Both the position numbers and the translations under genes were made by a program. 57,774 nucleotides of DNA from the NCBI GenBank assembly GCA_945862455.1, contig CAMAXU010000008.1:1-57774 (forward strand), written 5' to 3'. Within the stretch, counting starts at the first letter, position 1. The number at the start of each line of letters is the position of its first letter. Under the pieces are notes generated by a model. That model made no database searches, was not told the DNA's origin, and saw nothing but the letters and a program-made list of their open reading frames with translations. Origin of the DNA: Rickettsia typhi. Lineage in GTDB: Bacteria > Pseudomonadota > Alphaproteobacteria > Rickettsiales > UBA1997. Below are positions 10,511 through 19,285 of this stretch, piece by piece.

Positions 10511-11674
10511 ATGAAACAAATCGAAATTACTAAGCAACTTGTTAAAGACCATAATTTAACTGAAGGCGAATATGCCAAAGTTTTGGAAATTTTAGGGCGC
10601 GTGCCGACAATTACGGAGTTGGGAATTTTTTCGGCAATGTGGTCGGAACATTGTTCTTATAAATCGACTAAAAAACATTTGAAAACCATGCATACAAGCG
10701 CGCCGTGGGTTATTTGCGGGCCGGGAGAAAATGCGGGCGTAATTGATATTGGCGACGGGCAAGCGGTGGTTTTTAAAATGGAAAGTCACAATCATCCGTC
10801 TTTTATCGAGCCTTATCAAGGTGCGGCGACTGGTGTTGGTGGAATTTTGCGCGATGTTTTCACAATGGGTGCGCGCCCAATTGCTAATCTAAACGCGCTG
10901 CGTTTTGGCGATATTAATCATCCAAAAACTAAACAATTAGTTAACGGCGTGGTTTCGGGAATTGGCGGTTATGGAAATTGCGTTGGCGTTCCAACTGTTG
11001 GCGGCGAAGTTACTTTTGATAAAAGTTATAATGGCAATATAATCGTAAATGCGATGACGGTTGGTTTAGCTGATTCGGATAAAATTTTCTATTCTGCTGC
11101 TTCTGAAATTGGTGCATCAGTGGTTTATGTTGGTTCAAAAACCGGTCGCGATGGCATTAATGGCGCGGTTATGGCATCTGACGAATTTAAAGAAGGTGAC
11201 GAAGATAAGCGCCCAACTGTTCAAGTTGGTGATCCTTTCGCCGAAAAACTTTTACTCGAAGCCTGCATGGAATTGATGCAATCAGATTGCATTCTTTCAA
11301 TTCAAGATATGGGCGCGGCGGGTTTGACATCATCATCTTTTGAAATGTCAGGCAAAGGTGGCACTGGAATTGAGCTTAATTTAGAAAATGTGCCGCAACG
11401 CGAAACCGGCATGACACCTTACGAAATCATGCTTTCGGAATCTCAAGAAAGAATGTTGATGATTATCAAGCCAGAACGCGAAGATTTTGCGAAACAAATT
11501 TTTGAAAAATGGGGACTTGATTTTGCGGTAATTGGAATTGTAACTAATAGCGGACGTGTAGTTATTAAAATGAATGGCGAAATTTACGCCGATATTCCGT
11601 CAGAACCACTTTCTGAAAGCGCTCCAGAATATGATCGTCCCTGGATTGATAGCCGGATTGATAGTCGCAACTAA
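10511..11674 (+). CDS. purL: PurL N-terminal half (FGAM synthase), split gene
   Basis: Encodes the N-terminal half (387 residues) of phosphoribosylformylglycinamidine synthase II, which turns FGAR into FGAM in purine synthesis. Family signatures include [33 protein letters not shown] and the ATP-site ESHNHPS, then [12 protein letters not shown] and [14 protein letters not shown] 10511 was chosen because [20 protein letters not shown] matches the usual N-terminus; an in-frame extension upstream lies inside the Res gene. The ORF ends with [13 protein letters not shown] exactly in the linker between the two homologous halves of PurL. The second half lies at 14294, 2.6 kb further on. The pieces sum to 722 residues, close to a normal ~740-residue PurL, so two subunits may assemble into an active enzyme. 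Confidence 0.9.
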   Translation: MKQIEITKQLVKDHNLTEGEYAKVLEILGRVPTITELGIFSAMWSEHCSYKSTKKHLKTMHTSAPWVICGPGENAGVIDIGDGQAVVFKMESHNHPSFIEPYQGAATGVGGILRDVFTMGARPIANLNALRFGDINHPKTKQLVNGVVSGIGGYGNCVGVPTVGGEVTFDKSYNGNIIVNAMTVGLADSDKIFYSAASEIGASVVYVGSKTGRDGINGAVMASDEFKEGDEDKRPTVQVGDPFAEKLLLEACMELMQSDCILSIQDMGAAGLTSSSFEMSGKGGTGIELNLENVPQRETGMTPYEIMLSESQERMLMIIKPEREDFAKQIFEKWGLDFAVIGIVTNSGRVVIKMNGEIYADIPSEPLSESAPEYDRPWIDSRIDSRN

Positions 11675-11708
11675 GATGCTTCTAAAATCTCTAAGAATTA
11701 ACTAAATC

Positions 11709-13118
11709 ATGGTTTTTAGCTCCAATATTTTTCTCTTCGCGTTTTTACCTTTAACGCTGCTTTTCTATTTTTTGTCGCCCAAAAAACTGGCGACAAAAAA
11801 TGTTAAAAATTCAATTTTGCTAATCGCCAGCTTGCTTTTCTACGCTTGGGGCGAAATGCATTATTTATGGCTTTTGGGGCTTTCGATCACGGCGAATTAT
11901 TTTTTTGGAATATTAATTCACAAAAAATCACGCAATTTTTTCATCACAATTGCCATCATTTTTAATCTAGCGCTGCTTGGTTATTTCAAATATTCCAACT
12001 TTTTAATTGAAAATTTAAACCAGTTTTTCTCGCTACAAATCACCAATAAAAAAATCAGCTTACCGATTGGAATTTCATTTTTTACCTTTCACGCCATTTC
12101 TTATTTAATCGATATTTATCGCAGAAAATGTCGCCCGCAAAAAAATATTTTTGACCTAGCGCTTTACATTGCTTTCTTCCCGCAGCTAATCGCCGGACCG
12201 ATTGTGCGTTATAATTTTATCGAAAAATATTTAACCAAACGCAGTCATAATTTTTTCGCCACAACTTATGGAATTCGCCGTTTTATAATTGGTTTGGGCA
12301 AAAAAGTTATCATCGCCAATCCACTTGGTGAATTTGCTGATGTGATTTTTTCTTCGCCTTTAACCGAAATAAATTCGCCTTTAGCTTGGGCTGGTCTTGT
12401 TTGCTATACACTACAAATCTATTTCGATTTTTCCGGTTATTCCGATATGGCTGTTGGGCTGGCGCGAATGTTTGGTTTTAAATTCCCAGAAAATTTTAAT
12501 TATCCTTATATTTCAAGATCAATAAAAGAATTTTGGAGAAGATGGCACATGTCGCTTTCTGCTTGGTTTCGCGACTATGTTTATATTCCTTTGGGTGGCA
12601 ATCGTGTCTCAATTGCTCGTCAATATTTCAATCTAGTTTTAGTATTTTTTCTTTGCGGATTATGGCATGGCGCAAGCTGGAATTTCATAATTTGGGGCAT
12701 GTTTCACGGCGTATTTTTGGTATTTGAAAGATTAAAAATCGGACAAATTTTTTTGGATTTTATGCCAAAAATTATGCAGAATTTCTATGCGATTTTTGTG
12801 GTAATGATTGGCTGGGTTTTTTTCCGCAGTCCTGATTTAACTCATTCAATAGGCTTTTTAAAAACTATGTTTTCGGGAAATGAAATTGCAGCAATTTCTA
12901 ATGATGTAGCAAGATTAATGAGATCGCATTTTATTTGGATGTCTTTTGTTTTGGCATTGATTGGATTTTCGCCTTTGATGAAAAAATTGGTGCAGAAATT
13001 CTCTAAAAACAGAATTTTTATGTTGAGTTTTGACGCAGTTTTAATCGCGATTTTAGTGTTATCTTTAACCAGACTTTCGGCAGCAACGCATAATCCGTTT
13101 ATTTATTTTCAGTTTTAA
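11709..13118 (+). CDS. MBOAT O-acyltransferase (AlgI/PatA-like)
   Basis: A 469-residue polytopic membrane protein of the MBOAT family, AlgI branch. Characteristic segments are SLPIGISFFTFHAISYLID, YFDFSGYSDMAVGLARMFG, NFNYPYISRSIKEFWRRWH and LCGLWHGASWNFIIWGMFHG, the last holding the presumed catalytic His near residue 320. Such proteins pass acetyl groups across the inner membrane for O-acetylation of an extracytoplasmic glycan (alginate, peptidoglycan or another polysaccharide). The next gene, 6 nt downstream, is an AlgJ/AlgX-like partner, the usual two-gene arrangement. The pair sits between the two halves of purL. The substrate cannot be told from the sequence; no alginate synthesis genes are nearby. 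Confidence 0.92.
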   Translation: MVFSSNIFLFAFLPLTLLFYFLSPKKLATKNVKNSILLIASLLFYAWGEMHYLWLLGLSITANYFFGILIHKKSRNFFITIAIIFNLALLGYFKYSNFLIENLNQFFSLQITNKKISLPIGISFFTFHAISYLIDIYRRKCRPQKNIFDLALYIAFFPQLIAGPIVRYNFIEKYLTKRSHNFFATTYGIRRFIIGLGKKVIIANPLGEFADVIFSSPLTEINSPLAWAGLVCYTLQIYFDFSGYSDMAVGLARMFGFKFPENFNYPYISRSIKEFWRRWHMSLSAWFRDYVYIPLGGNRVSIARQYFNLVLVFFLCGLWHGASWNFIIWGMFHGVFLVFERLKIGQIFLDFMPKIMQNFYAIFVVMIGWVFFRSPDLTHSIGFLKTMFSGNEIAAISNDVARLMRSHFIWMSFVLALIGFSPLMKKLVQKFSKNRIFMLSFDAVLIAILVLSLTRLSAATHNPFIYFQF

Positions 13119-13124
13119 TTTCGA

Positions 13125-14216
13125 ATGAAACAAAACAAACTCTTAATCACAGCTTTCGCCATAATTCTCGCGCTTCCAGCCTTAGACAGCATTTTTCATT
13201 TTTCACCGGTTAAAGACTTATTTGAAAAGCGTCAGCCAATTGCAAAGCCAGATTTTCCGCAAAATTTCGCCGATTTAAAAACTTTCCCTCAAAATTTTGA
13301 AAAATATTTTAACGATAATTATGGATTTCGCAAAAGTCTGGTTTCGTTAAACAGTCACATGATGGACAAGGTTTTTGATGAATCTCCAGATGCGCGCGCT
13401 GTTGTTGGTAAAGATGGTTGGTTTTATTTTGATAATCACAATTCGCTTCTCGATGCTCGCGGAATGGCAACAATTTCTGATGAAATGATTGAGCGCGGCG
13501 TAAAATCATTTGGAGAAAACTGGAAAAAAATGCGCGAAAAAAATATCAATTATTTACTGATAATTGCCGCCGATAAAAGCACGGTTTATCCAGAATTTTT
13601 GCCGGATTATATTAAGCCAAATGAGCCACACAGAATTGATAAATTTTTAAATGCGCTAAAAGCGAAATATCCTGATTTTCCGTTGGTTGATTTGCGTTCG
13701 ACTTTAAAAAAAGCTAAAGAAAATGAAGTAATTTATCACAAAACTGACACGCATTGGAACAAGCGTGGCGCTCATTACGGCTATGTTGAAATTGCTAAAG
13801 CGCTAAAAATAAAACCGCATTTGCGAAAAGATTTTTTAGAAAGAGAAGATGAATTTATTCGCGGTGATATTTCTGATATTATGGGCGTTGAAACAACAAA
13901 TCGTAATTATGAATTAGTTCCGAAATTTGCTCAAACTTATCATCGCGTTACCCCAACTGCGGCAGAAATTAAGTTTTTTCATAAATTAAATTTTTTCGAA
14001 AATTCTAATAAAAATTTGCCAATTATTTTTGGTTATCAGGATTCTTATTTCGGTGATCTATTTGGTTATATGTCAGAACATTTTTCTAAAAGTTTTTATG
14101 ATAATGAATTTCCTTGTGATCTAAATTATGAAATCCTAAAAAACTATCATCCAAACGTTGTGATTCAGGAGTTCTGGGAAGGTAGGGTGGAAGTGGTTTT
14201 GAGTCAGTGTAAATAA
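13125..14216 (+). CDS. AlgJ/AlgX-like SGNH acetyltransferase partner
   Basis: A 363-residue protein with one N-terminal membrane segment (LLITAFAIILALPALDSIFH) and a periplasmic domain. The DTHWN motif at residues 207-211, following YHKT, is the Asp-x-His of AlgJ/AlgX-type SGNH O-acetyltransferases, and GYQDSYFG near residue 305 may hold the nucleophile Ser. FDESPDARAVVGKDGWFYF also fits the family. It would accept acetyl groups from the adjacent MBOAT protein and place them on a periplasmic or surface glycan. Six nt after the MBOAT stop, clearly the same operon. The target polymer is unknown. Confidence 0.82.
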   Translation: MKQNKLLITAFAIILALPALDSIFHFSPVKDLFEKRQPIAKPDFPQNFADLKTFPQNFEKYFNDNYGFRKSLVSLNSHMMDKVFDESPDARAVVGKDGWFYFDNHNSLLDARGMATISDEMIERGVKSFGENWKKMREKNINYLLIIAADKSTVYPEFLPDYIKPNEPHRIDKFLNALKAKYPDFPLVDLRSTLKKAKENEVIYHKTDTHWNKRGAHYGYVEIAKALKIKPHLRKDFLEREDEFIRGDISDIMGVETTNRNYELVPKFAQTYHRVTPTAAEIKFFHKLNFFENSNKNLPIIFGYQDSYFGDLFGYMSEHFSKSFYDNEFPCDLNYEILKNYHPNVVIQEFWEGRVEVVLSQCK

Positions 14217-14293
14217 ATTAATTTCATTCTTAACTCTTAAATCAAAAGCCCTTAAATTCTAAAAATCTTAAATTTAAATCTTAAATTTCCCCA

Positions 14294-15301
14294 ATGTCTA
14301 AAGTTCTAGAAAACCTAAAAACGCTTCTTCAAGTTCCTGATCTGGCATCTAAAAAATGGATCTATGAACAATATGATTCACAAGTAATGAACGACACTCT
14401 TTACACTCGCGGCGATGCAGCAATTGTGAGGGTTCATAATACAAATAAGGCTTTAGCAATTTCAACTGATTGTACTCCGCGTTATGTTGAGGCTGATCCT
14501 TTCGAAGGCGCTAAACAAGCGGTTGCAGAAACTTACCGCAATATTTCAGCAGTTGGTGGCAAGCCTTTGGCAATTACAAATTGTTTGAATTTCGGAAATC
14601 CGCAAAAACCAGAAATTATGGGTCAAATTGTTTTGGCAATTCAAGGAATTACCGAAGCTTGCAAAGCTTTGGATTATCCGGTGGTTTCAGGAAATGTTTC
14701 GCTTTACAATGAAACTGATGGCAAAGCAATTCAACCAACTCCGGCAATTGGTGGCGTTGGTTTGCTGAAAGATTTAAATAAAAGATGTGATGCTAAATTT
14801 AAAGTAGCTGGAGATGAAATTTTTGTAATCGGTAAAACCGAAGGTCATTTGGGATGTTCGCTTTATGAACGAGAAATTTTGAAAATTGCGCCGCAAAAAA
14901 ATCCACCGAAAGTTGATTTGATTGAGGAAAAAAAGAACTCAGAATTTATTCGTGAATTGATTGAAAGCTCGTCAATCAACGCTTGTCACGATGTTTCGGA
15001 TGGCGGTTTGTTGGTTGCTTTATTTGAAATGTGTAGTGAAAAATTAGGCTGCGATATTGATATTTTGGAATTTGTTGGTGAAGAAAATCAAATTTTATTT
15101 TCAGAAGATCAATCGCGCTATGTTGTTGCTCTTGATTGTGCGATGGTTACAGAATTTAAGAAAAAAGCTGAGAAAAAAGGAGTTTCAATTATTAAAATCG
15201 GCAAAACTTCCAAAGAAAAAATTCGTATTTCTGGAGTTGAGATTGAAGTTAAAGAATTAATTAAACTTAACGAAATAGTTTTTGAGAAAGCTTTTTCTTA
15301 A
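14294..15301 (+). CDS. purL: PurL C-terminal half (FGAM synthase), split gene
   Basis: Encodes the second half (335 residues) of PurL. It begins MSKVLENLKTLLQVPDLASK, equivalent to the segment that follows the inter-half linker of one-piece PurL, and continues with IYEQYDSQVMNDT, TDCTPRYVEADPFEGAKQAV, LNFGNPQKPE, GNVSLYNET and NACHDVSDGGLL. The C-terminus has LFSEDQSRYVV, a normal PurL end. It has its own ATG but no strong Shine-Dalgarno, and a 77-nt AT-rich leader after the acyltransferase pair. Domain integrity on both sides of the break suggests functional fission rather than decay, though this needs testing. A repeat cluster follows the stop. Confidence 0.9.
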   Translation: MSKVLENLKTLLQVPDLASKKWIYEQYDSQVMNDTLYTRGDAAIVRVHNTNKALAISTDCTPRYVEADPFEGAKQAVAETYRNISAVGGKPLAITNCLNFGNPQKPEIMGQIVLAIQGITEACKALDYPVVSGNVSLYNETDGKAIQPTPAIGGVGLLKDLNKRCDAKFKVAGDEIFVIGKTEGHLGCSLYEREILKIAPQKNPPKVDLIEEKKNSEFIRELIESSSINACHDVSDGGLLVALFEMCSEKLGCDIDILEFVGEENQILFSEDQSRYVVALDCAMVTEFKKKAEKKGVSIIKIGKTSKEKIRISGVEIEVKELIKLNEIVFEKAFS

Positions 15302-15310
15302 GATGCGGTA

Positions 15311-15690
15311 AATTTCAAGACCGTATGGACCCCGTCGTGAAGACGGGGTGACAAGTTTATCTTGCTCGAAGGAACAAGATTTATCTTACTCTAAGGAATA
15401 AGATTTAGCTTGCTCGAAGGAACAAGATTTAGCTTGCTCGAAGGAACAAGTTAGAAGTATGTACAAAAAACATACTAAGTGTCACCCCGTCTTTACGACG
15501 GGGTCCATACGAACTTGAAGAAAATAAAGATTATGAGGTTTGTTATAAAGCCTCCACCCGAAGGAACAAGTTAGAAGTATGTACAAAAAACATACTCAGT
15601 GTCACCCCGTCTTTACGACGGGGTCCATACGAACTTGAAGAAAATAAAGATTCTGAGGTTTGTTATAAAGCCTCCAAACAGTATTATTAA
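15311..15690. repeat. Composite repeat block: hairpins, 24-bp tandem units, 118-bp duplication
   Basis: The 392-bp gap between purL and the acyltransferase fusion holds no gene. A hairpin with arms ACCCCGTC and GACGGGGT lies at 15329-15349. Four 24-bp tandem units starting CTTGCTCGAAGGAACAAG follow at 15361-15454. Two nearly identical 118-bp direct repeats lie at 15439-15556 and 15559-15676 (period 120 bp), each ending with GCCTCCA and each carrying the hairpin in inverted orientation relative to the first copy. The first hairpin may also act as transcription stop for purL. Confidence 0.85.
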
Positions 15691-15693
15691 TTC

Positions 15694-17877
15694 ATGCCAA
15701 GTAAAAATTTTCGCTATGCCGCAATTGCGCTTCGATTTTTAGAAAAAATCCTTGGCTCAAATTTTTCCGTTACCGGAATAGAAAAGCTGCCACAACAGCC
15801 AATTATGTTTGTGGCTAATCATTTCACGCGCTCCGAAACTTTTTTTGTTCCCTACATTTTATACAAACATACCGGTCGTCAATTGCGTTGTCTTGCTGAT
15901 TCCAGTCTTTACTCCGGTGTTTTGGGGCGTTTTTTGGAATCAGTTGGAACCATTTCTACCAAACATAAAAACCGCGATAATATAATCGTCAAAGACCTAA
16001 TCACCGGCGAATATGATTGGATGATTTATCCCGAAGGTAGCATGCTCAAAAGCAAAGAAATCAAACATGAGCAGCGTTTCATTAATTACACGCCTTACCG
16101 CGTTGGACCAGTTCGAACTGGTTCAGCGGTTTTAGCTTTGAAGTCGGAAATTTATCGTGAAGATATTGTTGAAGCTTACGCCAAAAACCGAGCTAATGTT
16201 TTAAAGAATTTTGAAGAATTTCTTGATGTTCCTTATCAGGAATATTTTAAAGATATTAACACTCACATCGTTCCGCTCAACATTACTTATTATCCACTGC
16301 GTCCCGGCGTAAATAAAATCCAGAAATTGGCGCAGCGTTTAATTAAAACAATCCCAAAACAAGTTTTGGAAGAATTAGAAATCGAAGGAAATCTTTTGCT
16401 TGGCGCTGAAATAAATATCAGTTTTGGTGATCCGATAAATCTGGCAGATTATGTGAAATCAACGCGTAACTTGGTTAATCAGATTCCGATTATAAAAGAT
16501 GAAACCAAAACTAATTTAATTTTACGATACCTGAAATCGCGTTTAACCAGTAATTTTATGGCAGAAATTTATTCTGATATTCAGATAAATCTCGATCATC
16601 TTTTTGCCGCAAGTTTAAGTTTTATCAAAGATCCAGAAATTGAAATCAGTCGTCTGAAAAGAATAATTTACATGTCAGCGGTGATGATCAAAAAGACTGG
16701 TAAAAACAGGCTTAATCACAGTATTTTTGAAGAAAATTTATTTAAAATTTTTCTTGATGAACCGCATAACGAATTTGACAGTGTTTTCGAACTAGCCAAA
16801 AAGCAGGGAATTATTGAAGAAGTTGGTGATGGCAAAATACAAATCAAAAAAGCGCTACTAGAAAAACAATATGATTTTCATGAGATTCGCCTCGAAAATT
16901 CTTTGCATGTGATTGCTAATGAATTTTCACTGCTGGAATTGGCTTTTGATATTGTAAAAAGAAATATCAAAACGCCTGATGATGAATTGCGCAGTAAGGT
17001 TTTTAACGAAATTTATCATCGTGATCTTGAGTCATTTAATATTGATTATGATATTTATTTTGATGAAAAGTTTTCTAAGGATAAATCGGTTGGATCACCG
17101 TTTTTTTTGGATTCGCGCTGCAAAAATTCGCCACGAACAACAAGAGTCGGCGTGGTTATTGTGCATGGCTATAAATCGGCGCCGCTTGAAATTGAAGGTC
17201 TGGCGCAATTTATTAATGGTTTTGGATTTAAGGTTTATGGCGTGCGTTTGAAAGGTCATGGAACTGCTCCGATCAATATGAAAGATGTAACTTGGGAAGA
17301 TTGGTATTGCAGTGTGCAACGTGGATACGCAGCTTTACAAAATATTTGCTCAAAAATTATTTTGATCGGTTTTTCAACCGGCGGTCTTTTGAGTTTACTT
17401 TCCTGCGTTAGAAAAAATCATGCTTCTAAAAAATTATTTGCGGTGGTGTCGATTAATTCAGCTTTAAAATTGCGCGATCTCAAAGCGCGAATGGTTCCGG
17501 GAATAAATATCTGGAATGAAATGCTGGAGAAGTTAAATATTGAAAGAGGTCGCTTGGAATATGTTGATGATGTTCCAGAAAATCCGCAAATTAATTATAG
17601 CCGTAATTATTTAAAAGGCGTAGAACAGCTTGATAATTTAATGCATGTTTGCGAAAAAAATCTTTCCAAAATCACTACGAAAGCATTGATTATTCAGGGC
17701 GATAAAGATCCCGTAGTTAACCCAGATAGTGGGAAAAATATTTATGATAAAATTCATTCACCAGAAAAATATTTAGCAGAGTTAAATTTTGCAAATCACG
17801 TTATTGTTACCGCAGAAAGAAAAGAAGAAGTTTTTCAGGTGATAAGAAAGTTTTTGGCGCAATTAAAATTAATTTAA
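15694..17877 (+). CDS. PlsC-like acyltransferase fused to alpha/beta hydrolase
   Basis: A 727-residue two-enzyme fusion. Residues ~1-270 form a glycerolipid-type acyltransferase: NHFTRSE (an H-x4-E variant of the NHxxxxD motif) near 42-48 and YPEG near 112. Residues ~270-470 show no motif I recognise. Residues ~480-727 form an alpha/beta hydrolase with VVIVHGYKS, nucleophile elbow GFSTGG near 558, acid IIQGDKDPVV near 668 and NFANHVIV (His) near 701, resembling monoglyceride lipase or carboxylesterase families. An acyl-transfer plus deacylation pair in one chain suggests phospholipid remodelling. No signal peptide is evident. It stands between repeat regions and is not obviously in an operon. 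Confidence 0.82.
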   Translation: MPSKNFRYAAIALRFLEKILGSNFSVTGIEKLPQQPIMFVANHFTRSETFFVPYILYKHTGRQLRCLADSSLYSGVLGRFLESVGTISTKHKNRDNIIVKDLITGEYDWMIYPEGSMLKSKEIKHEQRFINYTPYRVGPVRTGSAVLALKSEIYREDIVEAYAKNRANVLKNFEEFLDVPYQEYFKDINTHIVPLNITYYPLRPGVNKIQKLAQRLIKTIPKQVLEELEIEGNLLLGAEINISFGDPINLADYVKSTRNLVNQIPIIKDETKTNLILRYLKSRLTSNFMAEIYSDIQINLDHLFAASLSFIKDPEIEISRLKRIIYMSAVMIKKTGKNRLNHSIFEENLFKIFLDEPHNEFDSVFELAKKQGIIEEVGDGKIQIKKALLEKQYDFHEIRLENSLHVIANEFSLLELAFDIVKRNIKTPDDELRSKVFNEIYHRDLESFNIDYDIYFDEKFSKDKSVGSPFFLDSRCKNSPRTTRVGVVIVHGYKSAPLEIEGLAQFINGFGFKVYGVRLKGHGTAPINMKDVTWEDWYCSVQRGYAALQNICSKIILIGFSTGGLLSLLSCVRKNHASKKLFAVVSINSALKLRDLKARMVPGINIWNEMLEKLNIERGRLEYVDDVPENPQINYSRNYLKGVEQLDNLMHVCEKNLSKITTKALIIQGDKDPVVNPDSGKNIYDKIHSPEKYLAELNFANHVIVTAERKEEVFQVIRKFLAQLKLI

Positions 17878-17883
17878 GATTTA

Positions 17884-17950
17884 AGTTTAGGAATAAAATT
17901 AATTAGCTAACAGTGTTTAATAGGCTGTCTAAAATCTTTTTAGAAACCCG
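17884..17950. repeat. Fragment of dispersed repeat
   Basis: AATAAAATTAATTAGCTAAC with following AGTGTT is the reverse complement of a stretch at about 41050-41072, and TTAGCTAACAGTGT recurs near 37850. Downstream, AGGCTGTCTAAAATCTTTTT resembles the terminal repeat of the element at 23812-23973. Nothing else is seen in this 106-bp gap before virB10. Confidence 0.45.
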
Positions 17951-17983
17951 TTTAATCTTACTTGAAATCAATTTCACAAATTC

Positions 17984-19285
17984 ATGAAATCCAAGTTTAC
18001 AAAAAGACCAGATCCGGAGATAGATGAGCAGGAAGATGAGGGAGAAAGTGCAGAAGTCGTAGCAAACGGTCCCGCGATTGCAGCAGCAAAAAAAAGTAAA
18101 ATGATGATCATCGCTGCCTCATCAATTTTGATTACGGTAGTGATTTATTTTATGTTTTTTAAAGCTGATGAACCAAAAAAAGAAAATCTTGAAGAAGTGA
18201 CTCCGCCACCATCAAGAGTAGCGCCAGACGAGGAGGGAAAATCTCCATTTGAAATTGAAGCTCCAGAAAAAAAAGAAGATGTTTCGTTGTTGGATAAGCC
18301 GGCAAAACCTGATGTTCCAACTTTACCGGAGCTTCCCGAAGGAATGGAACCGGAGTCTGAGCAGTTACTTCCGACTGCAAATCCGCAGCAATTATTGCCT
18401 ACGCAAAATATGCCAAGTCAGCAAAATAATAATCAGACGCAGGTTAATCCGCAAAATCTGGAAAAACTAAATGCCGATAATAATCAACCGGAAAAAACCA
18501 AAGATACTGATCCGCGCTATGCGCCAATAATTGTTTTTGGCGGCACGGCGGAGGGTACGCCATCTCGTGGCGTTGGTTATGAAAATAATATTGTAAACTT
18601 GAATCAAGATCCGATCAATAAATTACAAAAAAGTAAAGCTGGAGTTACTGCAACTTTTATTGCAGATCGGGCTCACATAATTGCTCAAGGTAAATTATTA
18701 ACTGCGGTTTTAGAAACAGCCATTAACACCGAAATTCCTGGTTTTGTGCGCGCAATAATTAGTCGTGATGTTTATGCAGAAGCGGGCAATCAAATTCTAA
18801 TTCCGCGCGGCTCAAGATTATTTGGAACTTATTCCAGTAAAATCACGCGCGGTCAGGGCAGAGTTGAAATAGCTTGGACGCGTCTAATTAGACCGGATGG
18901 AGTTGACATGGCAGTTACTTTTAATGCTTCTGATCAATTTGGCAGATCGGGAATTCCGGGAGATGTTGATAATAAATATAGCGCTCTTGTCGCCAATTCA
19001 ATGCTGACAAGTATTCTTGCTGTCGGCGGCGTTGCAGCAGCGCAAAAACTTTTAGGAAGTGGTGGTCAATCAAATACAACAACAACTAATCCAACTCAAG
19101 GCACAACTACAACTACTGGAAGCGCTGCTAACCAAGCAATTTACGACGTAAGTAAAACAATCATTGATACCGTAGGGCAGGTAATTGGATCTTCACTTAA
19201 TTCCAATCCAGTTATACGAGTTCCTCAAGGTACTCGAATTACTGTGGTGGTGAATTCTGATATTAACATTCCATCAATGAAATAA
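17984..19285 (+). CDS. virB10: VirB10/TrbI-like type IV secretion protein
   Basis: A 433-residue VirB10/TrbI-family protein. An acidic cytoplasmic N-terminus is followed by one membrane segment (residues ~39-57, SKMMIIAASSILITVVIYFM), a proline- and glutamine-rich periplasmic linker to about residue 170, and the C-terminal beta-barrel domain with LLTAVLETAINTEIPGFVRA, ILIPRGSRLFGTY and GRVEIAWTRLIRPDG. The end, IRVPQGTRITVVVNSDI, is typical. VirB10 spans inner and outer membranes and senses ATP use by the secretion ATPases. No other vir gene is in the window: upstream is a lipid enzyme, downstream ppsR, whose ATG overlaps this stop by one base. It may be separated from a main locus elsewhere or be a paralogue. 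Confidence 0.88.
   Translation: MKSKFTKRPDPEIDEQEDEGESAEVVANGPAIAAAKKSKMMIIAASSILITVVIYFMFFKADEPKKENLEEVTPPPSRVAPDEEGKSPFEIEAPEKKEDVSLLDKPAKPDVPTLPELPEGMEPESEQLLPTANPQQLLPTQNMPSQQNNNQTQVNPQNLEKLNADNNQPEKTKDTDPRYAPIIVFGGTAEGTPSRGVGYENNIVNLNQDPINKLQKSKAGVTATFIADRAHIIAQGKLLTAVLETAINTEIPGFVRAIISRDVYAEAGNQILIPRGSRLFGTYSSKITRGQGRVEIAWTRLIRPDGVDMAVTFNASDQFGRSGIPGDVDNKYSALVANSMLTSILAVGGVAAAQKLLGSGGQSNTTTTNPTQGTTTTTGSAANQAIYDVSKTIIDTVGQVIGSSLNSNPVIRVPQGTRITVVVNSDINIPSMK

Noticed and set aside
15361..15454. Tandem 24-bp units that could suggest a CRISPR array
   Set aside because: Units abut directly without unique spacers, and no cas genes are near.
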